Below are positions 21,961 to 33,989 of a stretch of DNA of 64,000 bases, piece after piece. The translations under genes were made by a program, and so were the position numbers. Each line of letters starts with the position of its first letter. Within the stretch, counting starts at the first letter, position 1. The notes under the pieces were generated by a model, which did no database searches, was not told where the DNA came from, and saw nothing but the letters and a program-made list of their open reading frames with translations. The stretch comes from Theropithecus gelada (lineage: Eukaryota; Chordata; Mammalia; Primates; Cercopithecidae): the NCBI RefSeq assembly GCF_003255815.1, contig NW_020257756.1, forward strand, positions 1,028,210-1,092,209. Reading direction: 5' to 3'.

Positions 21961-22851
21961 TATAATAAAGATATGATATAATTTAATTTTTAAGATCTAC
22001 CTCAAATTTGATTGTACTTACAAGAACAATACATTGTTTTTATAATTTTATATTCTGTTTTGCCTCTATAATTATTGTGTGTGTATATATATTCTTTAAA
22101 AATTTATTTTCTCAAAGTTATGTACTGTATTCTATTAATTAAATATGTGAGAATTCTTTTAATTTTGAAGATCTTATTTTGGTAAACATAAAAATATATT
22201 TACATATGTAAAAGTTTTATTAGCGATGTTTAAGTTATTTTATATCAGAGGTTTCTCAAAGTCAGAACATAAAGGAGTATAAAAATTAACTATTAAATGG
22301 CAAATTCTCAGGTATTAAGAGTTTTTTTCATGCAGATAATTTAACCATGTATTATATAATAATATGCTTTTGAAAGACATGTAGACAAATAATATTTTTC
22401 TATGGAGACCTACTCTGAAAACCAAAAAACAAAAAAAACAAAAAAAAAAAACCACAGTGGAATCTACTAATAGATTTTTGCCAGTGAATACTAGTGTACT
22501 TGTTTTACCCACAAAGTGTTTTCTCCCAACCAAACATTTATTACAGATGTATTGTGCCATATAAAGCTCTAATGCAATTTTGTTCCAGCGTGGTTAAATA
22601 AACATTTGAAGATGTCTGTATCAAAAGAAGTATTTTGTATTATGTGCCTTAAGCCAGTTACAAACATTAATACAAAATGTGTGACATTTTCCAGGAATCT
22701 TTTCATGCATATTTAGAATCTTACAATTTATAAACATTTAAATAAACATATTTTTATGATTCATTAGCACCTTGTCTTTATTGTCTTTACATGTTAAAAA
22801 AAGAACTTTCACTGCAAATGTCTATAACTCTAAACACTTCAGAAATTCTAA
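21961..22851. other. 3' flank of ADAMTS20, AT-rich, no gene seen
   Basis: Long A/T runs and an A-rich CAAAAAAAACAAAA tract near 22425-22451. No gene or classifiable repeat is supported. Confidence 0.5.
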
Positions 22852-23151
22852 TTTTTTTTTCTTTTTTGAGACAGAGTTTTGCTCTTGTCGCCCAGGCTGG
22901 AGTACAATGGCACAATCTCGGCTCACTGCAACCTCTGCCTCCTGAGTTCAAGCGATTCTTCTGCCTCAGCCTCCTTAGTAGAGGGGATTACAGGCTCCTG
23001 CCACCATGCCCAGCTAATTTTTTGTATTTTCAGTAGAGACGTGGTTTCACTATGTTGGCCAGATTGATTTTGAACTCCTGATCTCAGGCAGTCCACCTGC
23101 CTCAGCTTCCCAAAGTGCTGGGATTACAGGCGTTAGCCACCGTGCCCGGCC
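22852..23151 (-). mobile_element. Alu element, antisense
   Basis: Complete Alu in reverse: T-rich head, TTGAGACAGAGTTTTGCTC, then the second monomer to CCACCGTGCCCGGCC. The 8-bp target-site duplication AATTCTAA is at 22844-22851 and 23152-23159. Confidence 0.95.
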
Positions 23152-23489
23152 AATTCTAAGAAATTTTTAATCAAATTTGTGCAGTTAGGATGAAGCACAG
23201 CTCCTATCTCTGCCCTTCTCATGGCAGAGGAAACCTGGCAGGAAAGCTGGCAACAGCTTGCAATGCCTCTGAAAGCTTGTATATACAAGGACTATTGGTG
23301 TCTACTCTGATTCAAGTGACCAAACCAGATCACAGGACCAAGTCCTACGCAGTAGGACAGAGAAATGTGCTCCTGCAGGGCAGGATGGCCAGATCTATGG
23401 AAATGGGTGGGGACTTAACAATCTCTCCCAAGACAAGAAGCAGGTCCTTGTGATACATCATCTTCAACCTCCCTAGAATTTGCCCAAGT

Positions 23490-23760
23490 ACTTCCAAAGT
23501 GGTTAAGTAAATTAAATTACCACTGGAAGAGAATAAAAATTTTAGTTGATCCACATTCTCATTGACACCTGAATTTCTGGGTTTTTTTTGTTTTTGTTTT
23601 CTAATATGATGGGACATAGCGTGGTATTTCATTGTCTGAATTTATATTTATCTGAATACCAGAGTAGATGGGGATCTCTCATATGTTTTTACATTTGGTT
23701 TCTTTTTCTGAGAATCTCTTGTTTATTATCTTTGTCAGTTTTGGTTTAGGATTTTTTTTT
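23490..23760 (-). mobile_element. Old LINE-1 fragment, antisense
   Basis: GTTGATCCACATTCTCATTG, then GTGGTATTTCATTGTCTGAA, then CTCATATGTTTTTACATTTGG correspond to the complement of an L1M 3' ORF2 segment (the antisense CACATTCTC, TGGTATCTCATTG and TTTCATATG landmarks). It is diverged. Confidence 0.6.
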
Positions 23761-24767
23761 TAAGTTAAAGGGCTTTTTAAAAGTTATCATCAGAGTGGGA
23801 ACAAGAAAAATATAAGTTTACAGTTTGGGACTGTTATTTTAAGTTCATTTTCTTTGTCTTCACAGTGTCTATGTCAAAGTGTTGCTGTTTTGCTCAAATA
23901 TTTTGTCTCCTTTCTAACCCCAAATTCTCAGAAGGTAGCATTATTTTCTATTTTACAAGAAAGAAAACCATTGAAAGTAAATTCTTTCAACTTCCTGCCA
24001 CTTATACATCTCCTCTCCACCTCCTCTGCCCCAAAAAAGAGAAAGAAAAAAAAAGTCATATTTCTGAATAAAAGCCAAGCAGCTTTATGTGGATATAATT
24101 TAAAACATTTGAGAATCTCTTGCCAAAAAGCATGCTTTTGTATTGTACCGTAAATTAGTTGCAAATATTAATATACAACTTATAACGATTTACTTGTTTA
24201 ACATTTAAGATGGCATGCTCCCTGCATCTATTTTCTCTTTTTTTTCATGCCCTGTTGGAGAAACAATTACCCTGCTCATGTGTGAGGATAATCACTCAAC
24301 CTCTGCCTTTGATTTCCCCTACTCTGAATTCTCTAGGACTTCTTTCCATTGATTATTCTGTCTCCCTTTCCTTTCTCTCACCACTGGTTCCTTTTCTTCA
24401 TTCAAAAACCATGTTTGCCTCTCTTCTATATTAAAACAAAAATATCTCATTTTCCTGTCCAATCAGTAATTATGTCAAGTTAGTTTATCATAGTGTTTAA
24501 ATCTTTTCTATATATTTATTGATTTTTCTAATTGTAGTATTGATATTGAGAGATTGTAATCAATAAAGTCAGTACTGCAATTTAAAAAATTGTAAAACAG
24601 GTAATTCTCTCTCTATTTTTGGTGTTTGCTCTAGGAATTCCAATACAGATCTTTAACTTATCATAATCTACCTTCAGTGTTATAAACCTCAAATACAATT
24701 TTATATAAATTCTTGTTCTAAACATGTCTTTTAAAATAAATAAGATACTATAAATTATCCTTTATAT
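23761..24767. other. No gene or classifiable repeat seen
   Basis: AT-rich sequence. Overlapping short open frames at 23854-24164 occur on both strands without any domain or codon signature. Confidence 0.5.
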
Positions 24768-24935
24768 ATTAGCTGGGCATGGTGGTGTGCATCTGTAATT
24801 CCACCTACTCTGAAAACTGAGGTGGGAGGATTGCTCGAGCCCAGGAGGTCAAGGTTGCAGTCAGTTCTGATAATGCCACTGCACTGCAGCCTGGGCAACA
24901 GAACCAGACCGTCTCTTAAAACAAAGAAACAAACA
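24768..24935 (+). mobile_element. 5'-truncated Alu, right monomer only
   Basis: Begins at ATTAGCTGGGCATGGTGG, the linker into the second Alu monomer, and runs through CACTGCACTGCAGCCTGGGC to an A-rich tail with AAACAAAC. The left monomer is absent. Confidence 0.88.
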
Positions 24936-26134
24936 AAAACCCCTAACATCATGTACAAACATTGATGGAAATAGAAGATAGTAATATAATAAATTTTGCA
25001 AAAACAACTTGTTCACAACTGTGTACAGATTTGAAAAATATAAAGCTGTTTTATGATGCTATAACAACAAAAAGGAACAGAATTAATTTATTTTATTCTC
25101 CCTCAATGTCACTCATCAGGATAAAATACATCTTGGCTACTAAATGTAGCTATCAATCAACATTGGCCATTGCATGAACTTCTAATTTTTAAAAAAGAGT
25201 ACTATTTTCAAACAGAGAACTCATTCTTTCCCGTTAATTTTTTTCTTATAATTTTAGAATGTCTTTATTTGCTAAGTGTTTACTATTTGCTAAAAGGTAA
25301 ATAATAGGATTCAATTATACAGTACTTGCACTACTTAATCTTTAAAAGATAACATAATTACTTTTGCTACATTTCACTTACCCCTTTTTCTAGTAATTCT
25401 CCATATTTGAAACTTGAAAGGATAGTTACACTGACAACAGTGGCATCTGCTGGCCATAACAATTCCTCAGAAGAATCAATAAAAATTGCCAACCTAATTT
25501 CTTCCATACTTTCCTGGAAATCTTGAGGCACACCTATTGCAATGCATTAGGCAAGCTATCTTTGAGACGTCTTTAACCCAATTTAACATTGATATTGACA
25601 TCTATATTAATATCCTACATTCATACATACATGTGTTCTTTTTGCAACTTCAATCTGAGAACATTCTTAACAATATAAAATCTTCCTTGACCTCCAGGAG
25701 AAAATAAAGAAGCTTTTCATGTAATAATTTTTTTTCAGGAATTTTTATTCTCTACAGGGGGGAAATGTGGAATGTGAACAGAGGCTTTCTGGACCAGGGT
25801 GTAGCAGTCATGAATAAGGCAACATTGAATAAGTTCACCACTTGGGTATTTTTTCCCTCAGCTATAAAATGAGAAATTCAAAACAAATAACTTCTAAGGT
25901 ACTTTTCTGCTGTGAAAGTTTATATGTATAAATTGTGTCTGGTGCACTAGTTAGGAGTTACTATTTGTTAAATGTGTAAAGCTACTTGGTATTTAATAAG
26001 AGTAAAAAACTGTTCAGGGGTAGCTTATCAATCTACTGTTCACTTTCGTGATACAGAAAACTGTTCAACTTACATATGTGAAAGCAAAGATATACTCCTG
26101 TCACAGTTTTATACCCAGTGTTTTATAATTAAGA
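24936..26134. other. No gene or classifiable repeat seen
   Basis: AT-rich sequence with frequent stops in all frames. Nothing is supported. Confidence 0.5.
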
Positions 26135-26295
26135 CAACCCGAGTTTCTGATGTGCTCTGCCACTTTTTGGATGTGTGATCTCATAACAAAACACTGATAC
26201 AATCTGAGCTTCAGTATTCTCAGTTGCAAAATGAATAGAAGAAAAAATGTCTTGCTTACCTTCCCAGCATAAAAATTGTGAAATTAAATGAGCTA
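26135..26295 (+). mobile_element. MIR fragment
   Basis: MIR-like order: GTGCTCTGCCACTTTTTGG, TGTGTGATCTCATAAC, GAGCTTCAGTATTCTCAG, TTGCAAAATGAATAG, then AAATTAAATGAGCT. Confidence 0.65.
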
Positions 26296-26384
26296 TTCTT
26301 CATAAAAATGTTTTGAGGAGTACAAATGACCCAGTTAGCAAAATCCCTTTATTTTTAATATTGAAAGCAGTTCTGAAAGCATTA

Positions 26385-26605
26385 TAGTTAGTAGAAGACT
26401 GGTTCTGGGGTCAAAACTCCAGCTCTACTGCTTATGTATGCCCTGTGATCTTGGGAAAATCACTTGATTTCTTTGAGTTTCATGGGAATGTTAATAGTAC
26501 CTGTCTCATTTTGTTGCAGATATTAATATGTAAAATATTGCACTAGGTCAGGCACATAATAAGTTTTCATACACGTTAGCTATCAGTACTATTGTCATGA
26601 TGACC
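26385..26605 (+). mobile_element. MIR element, nearly full length
   Basis: Clear MIR order: GGTTCTGGGGTCAAAACTCC, CCAGCTCTACTGCTTATG, TGTGATCTTGGGAAAATCAC, GTACCTGTCTCATTTTG, then CAGGCACATAATAAG and GTTAGCTATCA. This is the better preserved of two adjacent MIRs. Confidence 0.82.
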
Positions 26606-28039
26606 TGTAGGGTCAATACTTTTTGTGAACTAATCCTGAAGCATACAAACATTTTGTGTATGTAGTGTGGAGTAGAGGAAGTGTTGCCTCTTGGAAACAC
26701 AAGTCCCAGGGAAAGTGAAGAGGCTTTCTGCTGTTCCATACATTATTTGCAGTATAGATCATCTTGGACCATCTGACTTAAATCTGATGCTCTCACCATC
26801 CATCTCTACTGAACACCACTGCTGTGCTTCTGACCTGTTCTGAATTAGCAATCACCCCTCACCTTGGAAAAAATTAGCCACAGCCTAATGTGTGGATTAG
26901 ATCTCTCAACATTGGTCTCATTTAGAGCTTACCATTTCTGCCCCTTCTGACTCCATTTTTCTCTGATCTTCCTCCTAATTCTCCGCTCTTTTCCTTTGCC
27001 TGATTTCTCTTCTGTTTCAACATATCACATAATGAATGCCTCGGCATGACCTATCATAAAACCATCTTGGAAGGTAACATCGAGTGCTTTCTAAGCAGCT
27101 TCATCAAATGTATAACCCAGATGGTTGAAAAAGATGATCTCAGTATGAGGTATCTGTGAAGGTGCCAACCAAGCCAGAGTGTAGCCAACTTCAGTTACAT
27201 TAGCACGAAGACTCTCTTTACAGGGAAACACTTATCTATTCCATCAGCTAGTATCTGACTTTTGGTTCTGTCTTTCCATCATTTCATAAAAGTATTTTTT
27301 TTAAAAACTATTTTGCTTTTTTTTTAAACCAAAAATTTAAAAGATAATAATAATGTATCTGTATCTATACCAGAGATGGTAGATACCAGGAAATGTGCCA
27401 ATAGTCTCCCATTTGGCACCCAGAGTAGGCATTAATCATTCCAGACATTTCCTACTGCTAATCAATCTGGATATATCCTCAAAACTCTTACTATAGTTTC
27501 CTGAGTAACCACCACCAATATATCAAATTTGACAGGTGACGGGAAAGCTCTCTGCTTTCTCTGAACAAGGTCTGGATAGCCAAGAGGAATCAACTTTCCC
27601 AGAGCCTTGCCTAATGGCCTAATTTGATAGAGATGAATTTCCCAAAGCCATTCCGTATGTGTTCTTTGAAAACAACTCTAACCAAGATACTAGACTAAGA
27701 ATAATTGAGCAAGTCAACACAGTCCCTGTCATCACACAGTATATAATTAGTTTGGTATGTAGTTTTTAGAATTTTCTCAAGTAGCAAGTGTTGGAGTTTT
27801 GCTTTTGTTTTGTTTTTAGTTAGGACTAGCCAGAAAAAAAAAGAGGTATAGTGTCATTGAGGTATAAAAAATCCCAGACTTGGGATTTAGGGAGGGGTGT
27901 GAGAAAAAGTAACTGAAAAGGTAAGTTGCATGGAATCTAGGGCAAAGATAGTTTAAAATCTTGCTGGAGACATTCCCTGGAGAAAAGTCATCATTTATTT
28001 TGTATTCAGTATCTACATCATTTTTCTTATGTTTCATGA
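26606..28039. other. No gene or classifiable repeat seen
   Basis: Mixed-composition sequence without a recognised feature. T-rich runs lie near 27290-27330. Confidence 0.45.
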
Positions 28040-29093
28040 ATGCCCCACTTTATCAGGTGAATCACGTTTCCTAGTGTAGAGGCTGAAAATACCAGACACT
28101 TGCTTTCCTGACCTCCCTTGCAACTAAGATCCAGACATATGACCTCAGTTCCAAGAGTCGGATGCACCATCACTGAGTTTCATCAGAAGTTAGTGACTCT
28201 GAGAAGTAGAAGCAGTGCAGTACACACCAGTGACAGATGGCACATTGGTGATGGCTAGATCCAGGGCCCAGAGGCAGCAGCAGGAGCTCTTGTGGCAGCA
28301 TCATGCATCAGTAGAGCAAGCTGACAAGTTCAATGCACAGCTGCTATGCCAGCAAATCTTCAATGCACCAATCAGGGGAGTGATTTTGGCCTTTCTTCCT
28401 GGCTGCAACTGGATATGCTTTAATAATTTATTTTGTGCTGAATTAACCAGACAGTTTCTGAAGCAAAGAGAAGAAAAGAAAAAAAGATCACTATGCAATC
28501 TCTACTTAATATCAGTCTGTGTTTAATGCTGCCAGAGGCAGTTCTTTCAAAAATGTAGAGATAGAGGTCACTTTCTAATTCTAACCATAAGCCAAATCAT
28601 AACCCACATAGAACTATTAACTTTATTTTCTAGGCTCACATGGCTTCTTTGAATCTTTTAGTCTATGTTTGTAAATAAAATTTTGAGATCAAGACATGAG
28701 TTTTACAACCATGCAAAATAAAAGTTCTGGTTCTTTAAGGTCTAATAGGTTTTAGCAAAGGTAAAAACATATGAAGTCTTGCTTGAAAGTAAAAACGTAT
28801 CTGATTGTACATTTCTGTTCAGACATACCTACCTCTAGTCTTTTCTGTTCTAAGGATAACTGTTCTGCAAATGCCTTTAAGGGTGCACATCAAATTCAGA
28901 TATAAGTGCTCCTCATTAAGTGGTACAGTGTTGTTATTATTATTATAGAGAAGCTTATGAGTGACTTTACTGAATAAAGATATACTCGTTAATGGCAAAG
29001 CCCCAGCTTATTGAGATTCTACATGACTCACCTAGTTGAGATTCTAGACAACTCGCCTTAGTAAGGAAGTCCGGGAAATATTTGAACCACTAC
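28040..29093. other. Unclassified; possible old repeat at the left end
   Basis: The stretch CTTTCCTGACCTCCCTTGCA and the following CAGACATATGACCTCAGTTC near 28107-28152 resemble the ends of old mammalian interspersed repeats, but I cannot name one. A 103-residue frame at 28215-28526 has low-complexity Q-rich content and no domain. The remainder shows nothing. Confidence 0.3.
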
Positions 29094-29453
29094 TGATATA
29101 GTTTGGCTGTGTCCCCACCCAAATCTCATCTTGAGTTGTAGTTCCCATAATCCCTGTGTGTCATGAAAGGAACCTGTTCAGAGGTAATTGAATCAAGGGG
29201 GAGATTACACCCATGCTGCTGTTCACATGATAGTGAGTGAGTCCTCATAAATCTGATGATTTTATAAGGGGCCTTTTCCTCATTGCTTGGCACTTCCCCT
29301 TCCTGCCATCATGTGAAGAAGGATGTGTTTTCTTCCCCTTGATTGTAAGTTTCTTGAGGCCTCTTCAGCCATGTGGTCAATTGAACCTCTTTCCTGTATA
29401 AAGTACCCAGTCTCAGGCAGTTCTTTATAGCAAGTTGAGAATGGACTAAGACA
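29094..29453 (+). mobile_element. 5' LTR of a MaLR (THE1/MST-type) element
   Basis: 360 bp starting TGATATAGTTTGGCTGTGTC and ending GGACTAAGACA. It contains CCCACCCAAATCTCATCTTG, the body GATGATTTTATAAGGGGC with its TATA-like motif, and the 3' CAGTCTCAGGCAGTTC segment. It is the left LTR of a two-LTR element. Confidence 0.92.
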
Positions 29454-31062
29454 GTAAATTGGTACTGAGAGTGGCACACTGCTGTAAAGATACCCAAAAA
29501 TGTGGGAGTGACTTTAGCACAGGGTAACAGGCAGGAATTGGAACAGTTTGGAGGGCTCAGAAGAAAATAGAAAGAAGTGGAAAAGTTTAGAACTTCCTAG
29601 AATCTTGTTGAATGCTTTGACCAAAATGCTGAAACTTATATGGACAGTGAAGTCCAGGCTGAGGTGGTCTCAGATGGAGATGATGAACTTGTTGGGAAGT
29701 GGAATGAAGGTCACTCTTGCTGTTTTAGCAAAGAGCCTGGTGGCATTTTGCCCCTGCCCTAGATATCTGTGGAGATTTGAACTTGGGAGAGATGATTTAG
29801 GGTATCGGTCAGAAGGAATTTCTAAGCAGCAAAGTTTTTCAGATGTCATGTGGGTGCTGTTAAAATAATTCAATTATATGTATTTGCAAAGATATGCTTT
29901 GGAATTGAAACTTAAGTTTAAAAAGGAAGCAGAGCATAAAAGTTTGGAAAATTTGCAGGCTGAAAATGTGATAGAAAAGAAAAACCCATTTTCTGAGGAG
30001 AAATTAAAACCTGCTGTAGAAATTTGCCTAAGTAACAAGGAATCAAATGTTAATTGCCAAGACAATGGGGAAAATGTCTCCAGGGCATGTCAGAGGTCTT
30101 CATGGTAGCCCCTCCCATCACAAACCCAGAGGCCTAGGAGGAAAAAATGGTTTTATTAGCTGGGCACAGGGCCTTGCTTCTTTGTGCAGTCTTGGGACTT
30201 GGTGCCCTGCATCCTGGCCATAGCTAAGATGGGCCAACATACAGCTCAGGCCATGTCTTCAAAGGGTGCAAGACCAAAGGCTTGGCAGCTTTCATGTGGT
30301 GTTGAGCCTGGGGGTACACAGAAGTCAAGAATTAAGGTTTGGGAACCTCGGCCTAGATTTCAAAGGGCATATATAAACTCCTGGATGTCCAGGTAGAAGT
30401 TTATTGCAGAGGTGAAGCCCTCATGGAGAACATTTGCTAGGGAAGTGTGGAAAGAAAATGTGGGATTGAAGCCCCCACATACAGTCCCCACTGGGGCACT
30501 GCCCAGTGGAGCTGTGAGAAGAGGGACACCATCATCCAGACTCCAGAATGGTAAATCCACTGACAGCTTGCACTATGTACCTGGAAAAGCCATAGACACT
30601 CAATGCCAGCCCACGAAGGCAGCTGGGAGGGGGGTTGTACCCTGCAAAGCTATGGGGATAGAGCTGCTCAAGGCCTTGGCAACCCACCTCTTGCATCAGT
30701 ATGATCTAGATGTGAGATGGAATCAAAAGAGGTCATTTTGGAGCTTTAAGATTTACTGATTGCTCCATTGGATTTCAGACTTGCATGGGTCCTGTAGCCT
30801 CTTTGTTTTGGCCAATTTCTCCCATTTGGAACAAGTGTATTTATCCAACGCCTGTACCCTTATTTTATTTAGGAAATACCTAACTTGCTTTTGATTTTAC
30901 AGATTCATAGGCAGAAGAGACTTGCTTTGTCTCAGATGGGACTTTGGATTTGGACTTTTGGGTTAATGCTAGAATGAATTAAGACATTGGAGGACTGTTG
31001 GGAAGGCATAATTGTGTTTTAAAATGTGAGGACATGAAATTTGGGAGGGGCTGGGGGTGAAA
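29454..31062 (+). mobile_element. MaLR internal region (THE1/MST-type), non-coding
   Basis: Begins GTAAATTGGTACTGAGAGTG immediately after the 5' LTR and ends just before the 3' LTR at TTGGGAGGGGCTGGGG. About 1.6 kb, the usual length for a MaLR internal part. Several short open frames (29548-29868, 29878-30108, 30412-30759) are broken remnants of an ancient retroviral gag-like region. No frame continues across the stops and no polymerase is present, as is normal for this family. Confidence 0.9.
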
Positions 31063-31442
31063 TGATATCATTTGGCTGTGTCCCCACCCAAATCTCATCT
31101 TGAATTGTAGTTCCCATAATCCCCACATGTTTGGGAGGGATCCAGTGGGAGGTAATTGAATCATTGAAGCAGTTACCTCCATCCTGCTATTCTTGATAGT
31201 GAGTCAGTTCTCAAAAGACCTGATGGTTTTGTAAGGAGTTTTTCACTCTTCACTTGGTACTTCTCCTTCTCATCATCATGTGAGGAAGGGCATGTTTGCT
31301 TTTCTTTCCACCATGATTGTAAGTTTACTGAGGCTTCCCCAGCCATGAAGAACTGTGAATCAATTAAATCTCTTTCTTTTATAAATTAAGAGTTGCCAGT
31401 CTCAGGCAACTCTTTATAGCAGCATGAGAATGGACTAATACA
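31063..31442 (+). mobile_element. 3' LTR of the MaLR element
   Basis: 380 bp starting TGATATCATTTGGCTGTGTC and ending GGACTAATACA, same orientation as the 5' LTR. The flanking pentamers ACTAC (29089-29093) and GCCAC (31443-31447) agree at only three positions, consistent with decay of a 5-bp duplication. Confidence 0.92.
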
Positions 31443-31495
31443 GCCACTGAAATTCAGAAGTAGGTCTAAGATTTCCCACTTTTGAAAACATCAAT

Positions 31496-31801
31496 GGCTA
31501 GGTGCAGTGGCTCACACCTATAATCCCAACACGTTGGGATGCCGAGGCAGGAGGCTCACTTGAGTTCAGGAGTTCAAGACTGACCTGGGCAACATAGTGA
31601 GACCCCATCTCTACTAAAAGTTTTTTTAAATTAGCAAGGCATGGTGGAGTATGCCTGCAGTCTCAGCTACTTGGGAGGCTGAGGCAGGAGGATTGCTTGA
31701 GCCTGGGAGTTTGAGGCTGTAGTGAGCCATGATTGTGCCACTGCACTCCAGCATAGAAGAATGAGACCCTAACTATGAAAAAAAAAAAGAAAAGAAAGAA
31801 A
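31496..31801 (+). mobile_element. Alu element (AluJ-like), sense
   Basis: Starts GGCTAGGTGCAGTGGCTCAC and has both monomers plus an A-rich tail ending AAAGAAAGAAAAT. AGTTCAAGACTGACCTGGGC and GAGTTTGAGGCTGTAGTGAG are old-Alu (J-type) diagnostic readings. Confidence 0.93.
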
Positions 31802-33094
31802 ATATAACTTATTCATCCACTGCCTCATTTAAGAAACATTGTTTATATATGTACCCTGTGAAGAGCTAGGGATACAATTCTAAGTACATACCTTTTCAAC
31901 CCTCATCATGCTTACATTCTAGTGTGGGAGCTAGGCATACGCAAAGTAAGTGAATTTGGTGGTGACAGTGCTATAATTCAAGTCAATGCAGGGTACAATG
32001 GGACAAAAAGGAATAACTTATCTGGTTCATTTAGACTTGGACTGTGAAGTGGGAAAGTATTTTATAAACCCTGCTCATATCCTCAACACATGAGTAGACA
32101 AAGCCAGGTTTATATATCAGAATGTTTTTGTTTGAAAGGAAAGGAAATCCCAACTTGAAGAGGCTCTACTTGAAAGCTTTTCTTAGAGAGACCTTCTGGC
32201 TATGGCCACTCTGTGAGCTGGGGTAACATAGGTCTCCACTCACTGTAGAGATGCTGGATAAGATAGAGCAGCAGCAACCACAATATGCATAGCCAAGTTC
32301 AAAGTGCAGAGGGAAATGAATGATCATTCTAATGTTGTATACTCAGACAAAGAGTAATAAAAGTGGAATAAAGTTATTTTCATACAAAGACTATCTTTCC
32401 TACTCATGGACCCTTGCTCAATGACCTACTCATGGGCCCTTTATTGACCATTAAAAATTTTACATCAATAGTAAAGGCATTGATCTCAGAACGTAAATGC
32501 AAAGGATTTAGTTAACATCTGTGTAAATCTGAATAAGCCCCGACTGCAAAAACTAACAATAAAAATGTCTTGTTTTTGAAATTAAAACGCTGACCTACAA
32601 TGAGTTTGAAAGAGGTAGAAGGGTGATTTGTAATTAAAACTTTCTGAAGATCTAATTTTGTTTGGGAAAAAACTAGAGAGATAAAATTCAGACTTTAGTT
32701 AAATAAGCATGTTTAAAATTATAAGGGTGACTATTAAAAGTTCCAACTCCTAAACAAGGATAGGAGAAAGAGAATATAAACAAAATTTCATCAAGGAGGA
32801 GGTATGGAGGAAAATAAAGGAAGCGAAGGAAAAGCATGGCAAAAAATAGCACAAAATAGATGGTAAAACTGAATCAAGATATATCAGTAATTTTGGTTTT
32901 GTTTTCATTTTTCAAGTCCAGCTGATGTGCTTTAAAGAAATGCATATAAAATGCAGTGATTGCAAAAGTTGAAAGTAAGGGACTGAGGAGGAGATATTTT
33001 AGGTAAGTATGAACCTTGCAGAATTATTAAAATTTGTAAAATATTCTTTAAGCCTAAAGCATTGCAAAAGGTAAAGACAGTTATTACAAACAAC
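31802..33094. other. Possible L2 remnant, otherwise nothing recognised
   Basis: 31830-31960 (CAAGAGCTAGGGATACAATTC-like reading near 31862, then CTTACATTCTAGTG) resembles the antisense L2 3' end. The remainder is AT-rich and unclassified. Confidence 0.4.
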
Positions 33095-33722
33095 TATTAC
33101 TGAAAAGGTGTCTTCATCCAGACCCCAAGAGAGGGTTCTTGGACCTCATCCAAGGAAGAATTTGGGGCGAGTCCATAGAGTAAAGTGAAAGCCAGCTTAT
33201 TAGTAAAGTAAAGGAATAAAAAATGGCTACTCCATAGGCAGAGCAGCAGCATGGGCTGCTTGTCTAAGAATACTTTATTTTTTCATTATAGGTTGAACAA
33301 GGGGTGGATTATTCACGAGTTTTCTAGGAAAGGGGTGGGCAATTCCTGGAACTGAGGGTTCCTCCCCTTTTTAGACCATATAGGGTAACTTCCTGATGTT
33401 GCCATGGCTTTGTAAACTGTCATGGTGCTGATGGGAGTGTCTTTTTGCGTGCTAATGCATTATAATTAGCGTATAATGAGGAATGAGGATGACCAGAGGT
33501 TACTTTCTTTGCCCTCTTGGTTTTGGGGGATTTTGGCCAGCTTCTTTATCACAACCTGTTTTATCAGTAAGATCTTTGTGACCTGTATCTTATGGCAACT
33601 TCCTGTCTCATCCTGTAACTAAGAATGCCTAGCCTCCTGGGAATGCAGGCCAATAGGTCTCAGCCTTATTTTACACAGCCCCTATTCAAGATGGAGTCAC
33701 TCTGGTTCAAATGCCTCTGACA
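33095..33722 (-). mobile_element. Solo ERV1-type LTR, antisense, with 4-bp TSD
   Basis: 628 bp. Read on the minus strand it starts TGTCAGAGGCATTTGAACC, passes AAGGGGAGGAACCCTCAGT, then the TTTATTCCTTTACTTTAC region, and ends in CTCTTGGGGTCTGG followed by a short degraded tail. The tetramer CAAC is present on both sides (33091-33094 and 33723-33726), the duplication size of gammaretrovirus-like ERVs. No internal viral sequence of the same element adjoins it. Confidence 0.85.
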
Positions 33723-33989
33723 CAACCAGAGAAAATATTTATCAGAAAGATATTGCAATCCTGAACCCAGGCACCAAAACTCATAGCTTCAAATATAAGC
33801 AGTAAAAATTGACAGACTACAAGAAGAAATGTGAAAATGTAATAGTGTCAGAAAATGCAATTTGGATATTAAAAACAAAACATCCAAACAACTTGTAGGT
33901 TAAAGAAAGACCCAGAATATTTTGTAATTTTAAATAAAAGCAAAACACGATCACAGCTTATAAGATCAACGTTAGCAACACAAGGAAAC

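Noticed and set aside
28215..28526. 103-residue Q-rich frame
   Set aside because: Low-complexity composition, overlapping frame on the other strand and no splice or promoter context.
29548..30759. Three sense frames that could suggest a coding gene
   Set aside because: They are remnants of the MaLR internal region, broken by stops between them.
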